From CAYWBU01 sp942491525 (GTDB lineage: Bacteria; Desulfobacterota; Desulfomonilia; UBA1062), in the NCBI GenBank assembly GCA_942491525.1, contig CALOBW010000057.1, positions 1 through 7,661 on the forward strand: a stretch of DNA of 7,661 bases. Direction: 5' to 3'. The position numbers and the translations under genes are program-made. The notes beneath the pieces are model-generated. The model worked only from the letters and a program-made list of their open reading frames with translations. It did not search any database and was not told the origin of the DNA. Below, one piece after another: positions 7,543 to 7,661 of the stretch (the first letter of the stretch is position 1; each line of letters starts with the position of its first letter).

Positions 7543-7644
7543 AGTGCAATTCCTGTCCAGCTGTTTGTGATTGCAATTATTAATCCAGTCCATTAATTAA
7601 TATAAATCTTTCGCCTTGGCGATTATTTGAAATTTCAATCATTT
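7543..7644 (+). promoter_or_regulatory. AT-rich upstream region of the plus-strand gene at the right edge
   Basis: This AT-rich stretch lies between divergent genes and must hold the promoter of the gene starting at 7655. It contains TTGCAA (7572-7577) and TATAAA (7602-7607), but their spacing is too long for a good standard pair. It also holds a small CGCC-TT-GGCG hairpin (7612-7621) and a perfect 12-bp palindrome TTGAAATTTCAA (7627-7638) just before the ribosome binding site. These could be an operator or a leader structure; none is decisive. Confidence 0.3.
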
Positions 7645-7654
7645 AGGAGGAGTT

Positions 7655-7661
7655 ATGCAGC
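7655..7661 (+). CDS. Start of a plus-strand gene cut by the window edge
   Basis: ATG at 7655 is preceded by AGGAGG (7645-7650) with a 4-nt gap, a strong ribosome binding site. Only the codons for Met and Gln and one further base are visible, so no product can be named. It is transcribed away from the CNNM gene and the two share the intergenic region. Confidence 0.6.

Noticed and set aside
7278..7583. 101-codon plus-strand open frame overlapping the CNNM start and its upstream region
   Set aside because: It is antisense to the conserved DUF21 domain, has no suitable ribosome binding site, and runs through the probable CNNM promoter.

Overview
The window looks like an ordinary bacterial chromosome segment, moderately GC-rich in its genes and AT-rich between them. 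It has strong AGGAGG-type ribosome binding sites and tightly packed genes. Families such as CNNM/CorB, MepA-type MATE, XylFGH and iron-dependent alcohol dehydrogenase suggest a heterotrophic, probably fermentative or anaerobic bacterium. The sugar-binding protein is predicted to be a lipoprotein. This does not fix the phylum, and I cannot name a genus.

Layout: positions 1-288 hold the 3' end of a plus-strand iron-dependent alcohol dehydrogenase, closed by a strong stem-loop at 295-328. Every complete gene is on the minus strand. In transcription order these are a CNNM/CorB-type membrane protein with paired CBS domains (7484-6426), a MarR-family repressor (6318-5911), a MATE exporter (5908-4601), a complete XylFGH-type sugar ABC transporter (4514-812), and a small SpoIIAA/STAS-like protein of unknown function (709-323). 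At the right edge a plus-strand gene starts at 7655, divergent from the CNNM gene, and only two complete codons are visible.

How the genes fit together: the MarR and MATE genes are 2 nt apart and form a repressor-exporter pair like MepR-MepA. Their promoter has a consensus TTGACA box and a perfect 19-bp GTTAG...CTAAC palindrome that runs up to the repressor ATG, which suggests autorepression and a leaderless mRNA. The three transporter genes form one operon with a 5-nt gap and then a 4-nt ATGA overlap. The 86-nt leader between the MATE gene and the sugar operon can fold into a long imperfect hairpin that would mask the ribosome binding site of the binding-protein gene. No sugar catabolic gene or sugar-specific regulator lies in the window, so xylose as substrate rests on family resemblance alone. 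I found no mobile element, CRISPR array, tRNA or rRNA, and no clearly new multi-gene system. The most interesting signals are regulatory and lie between genes.
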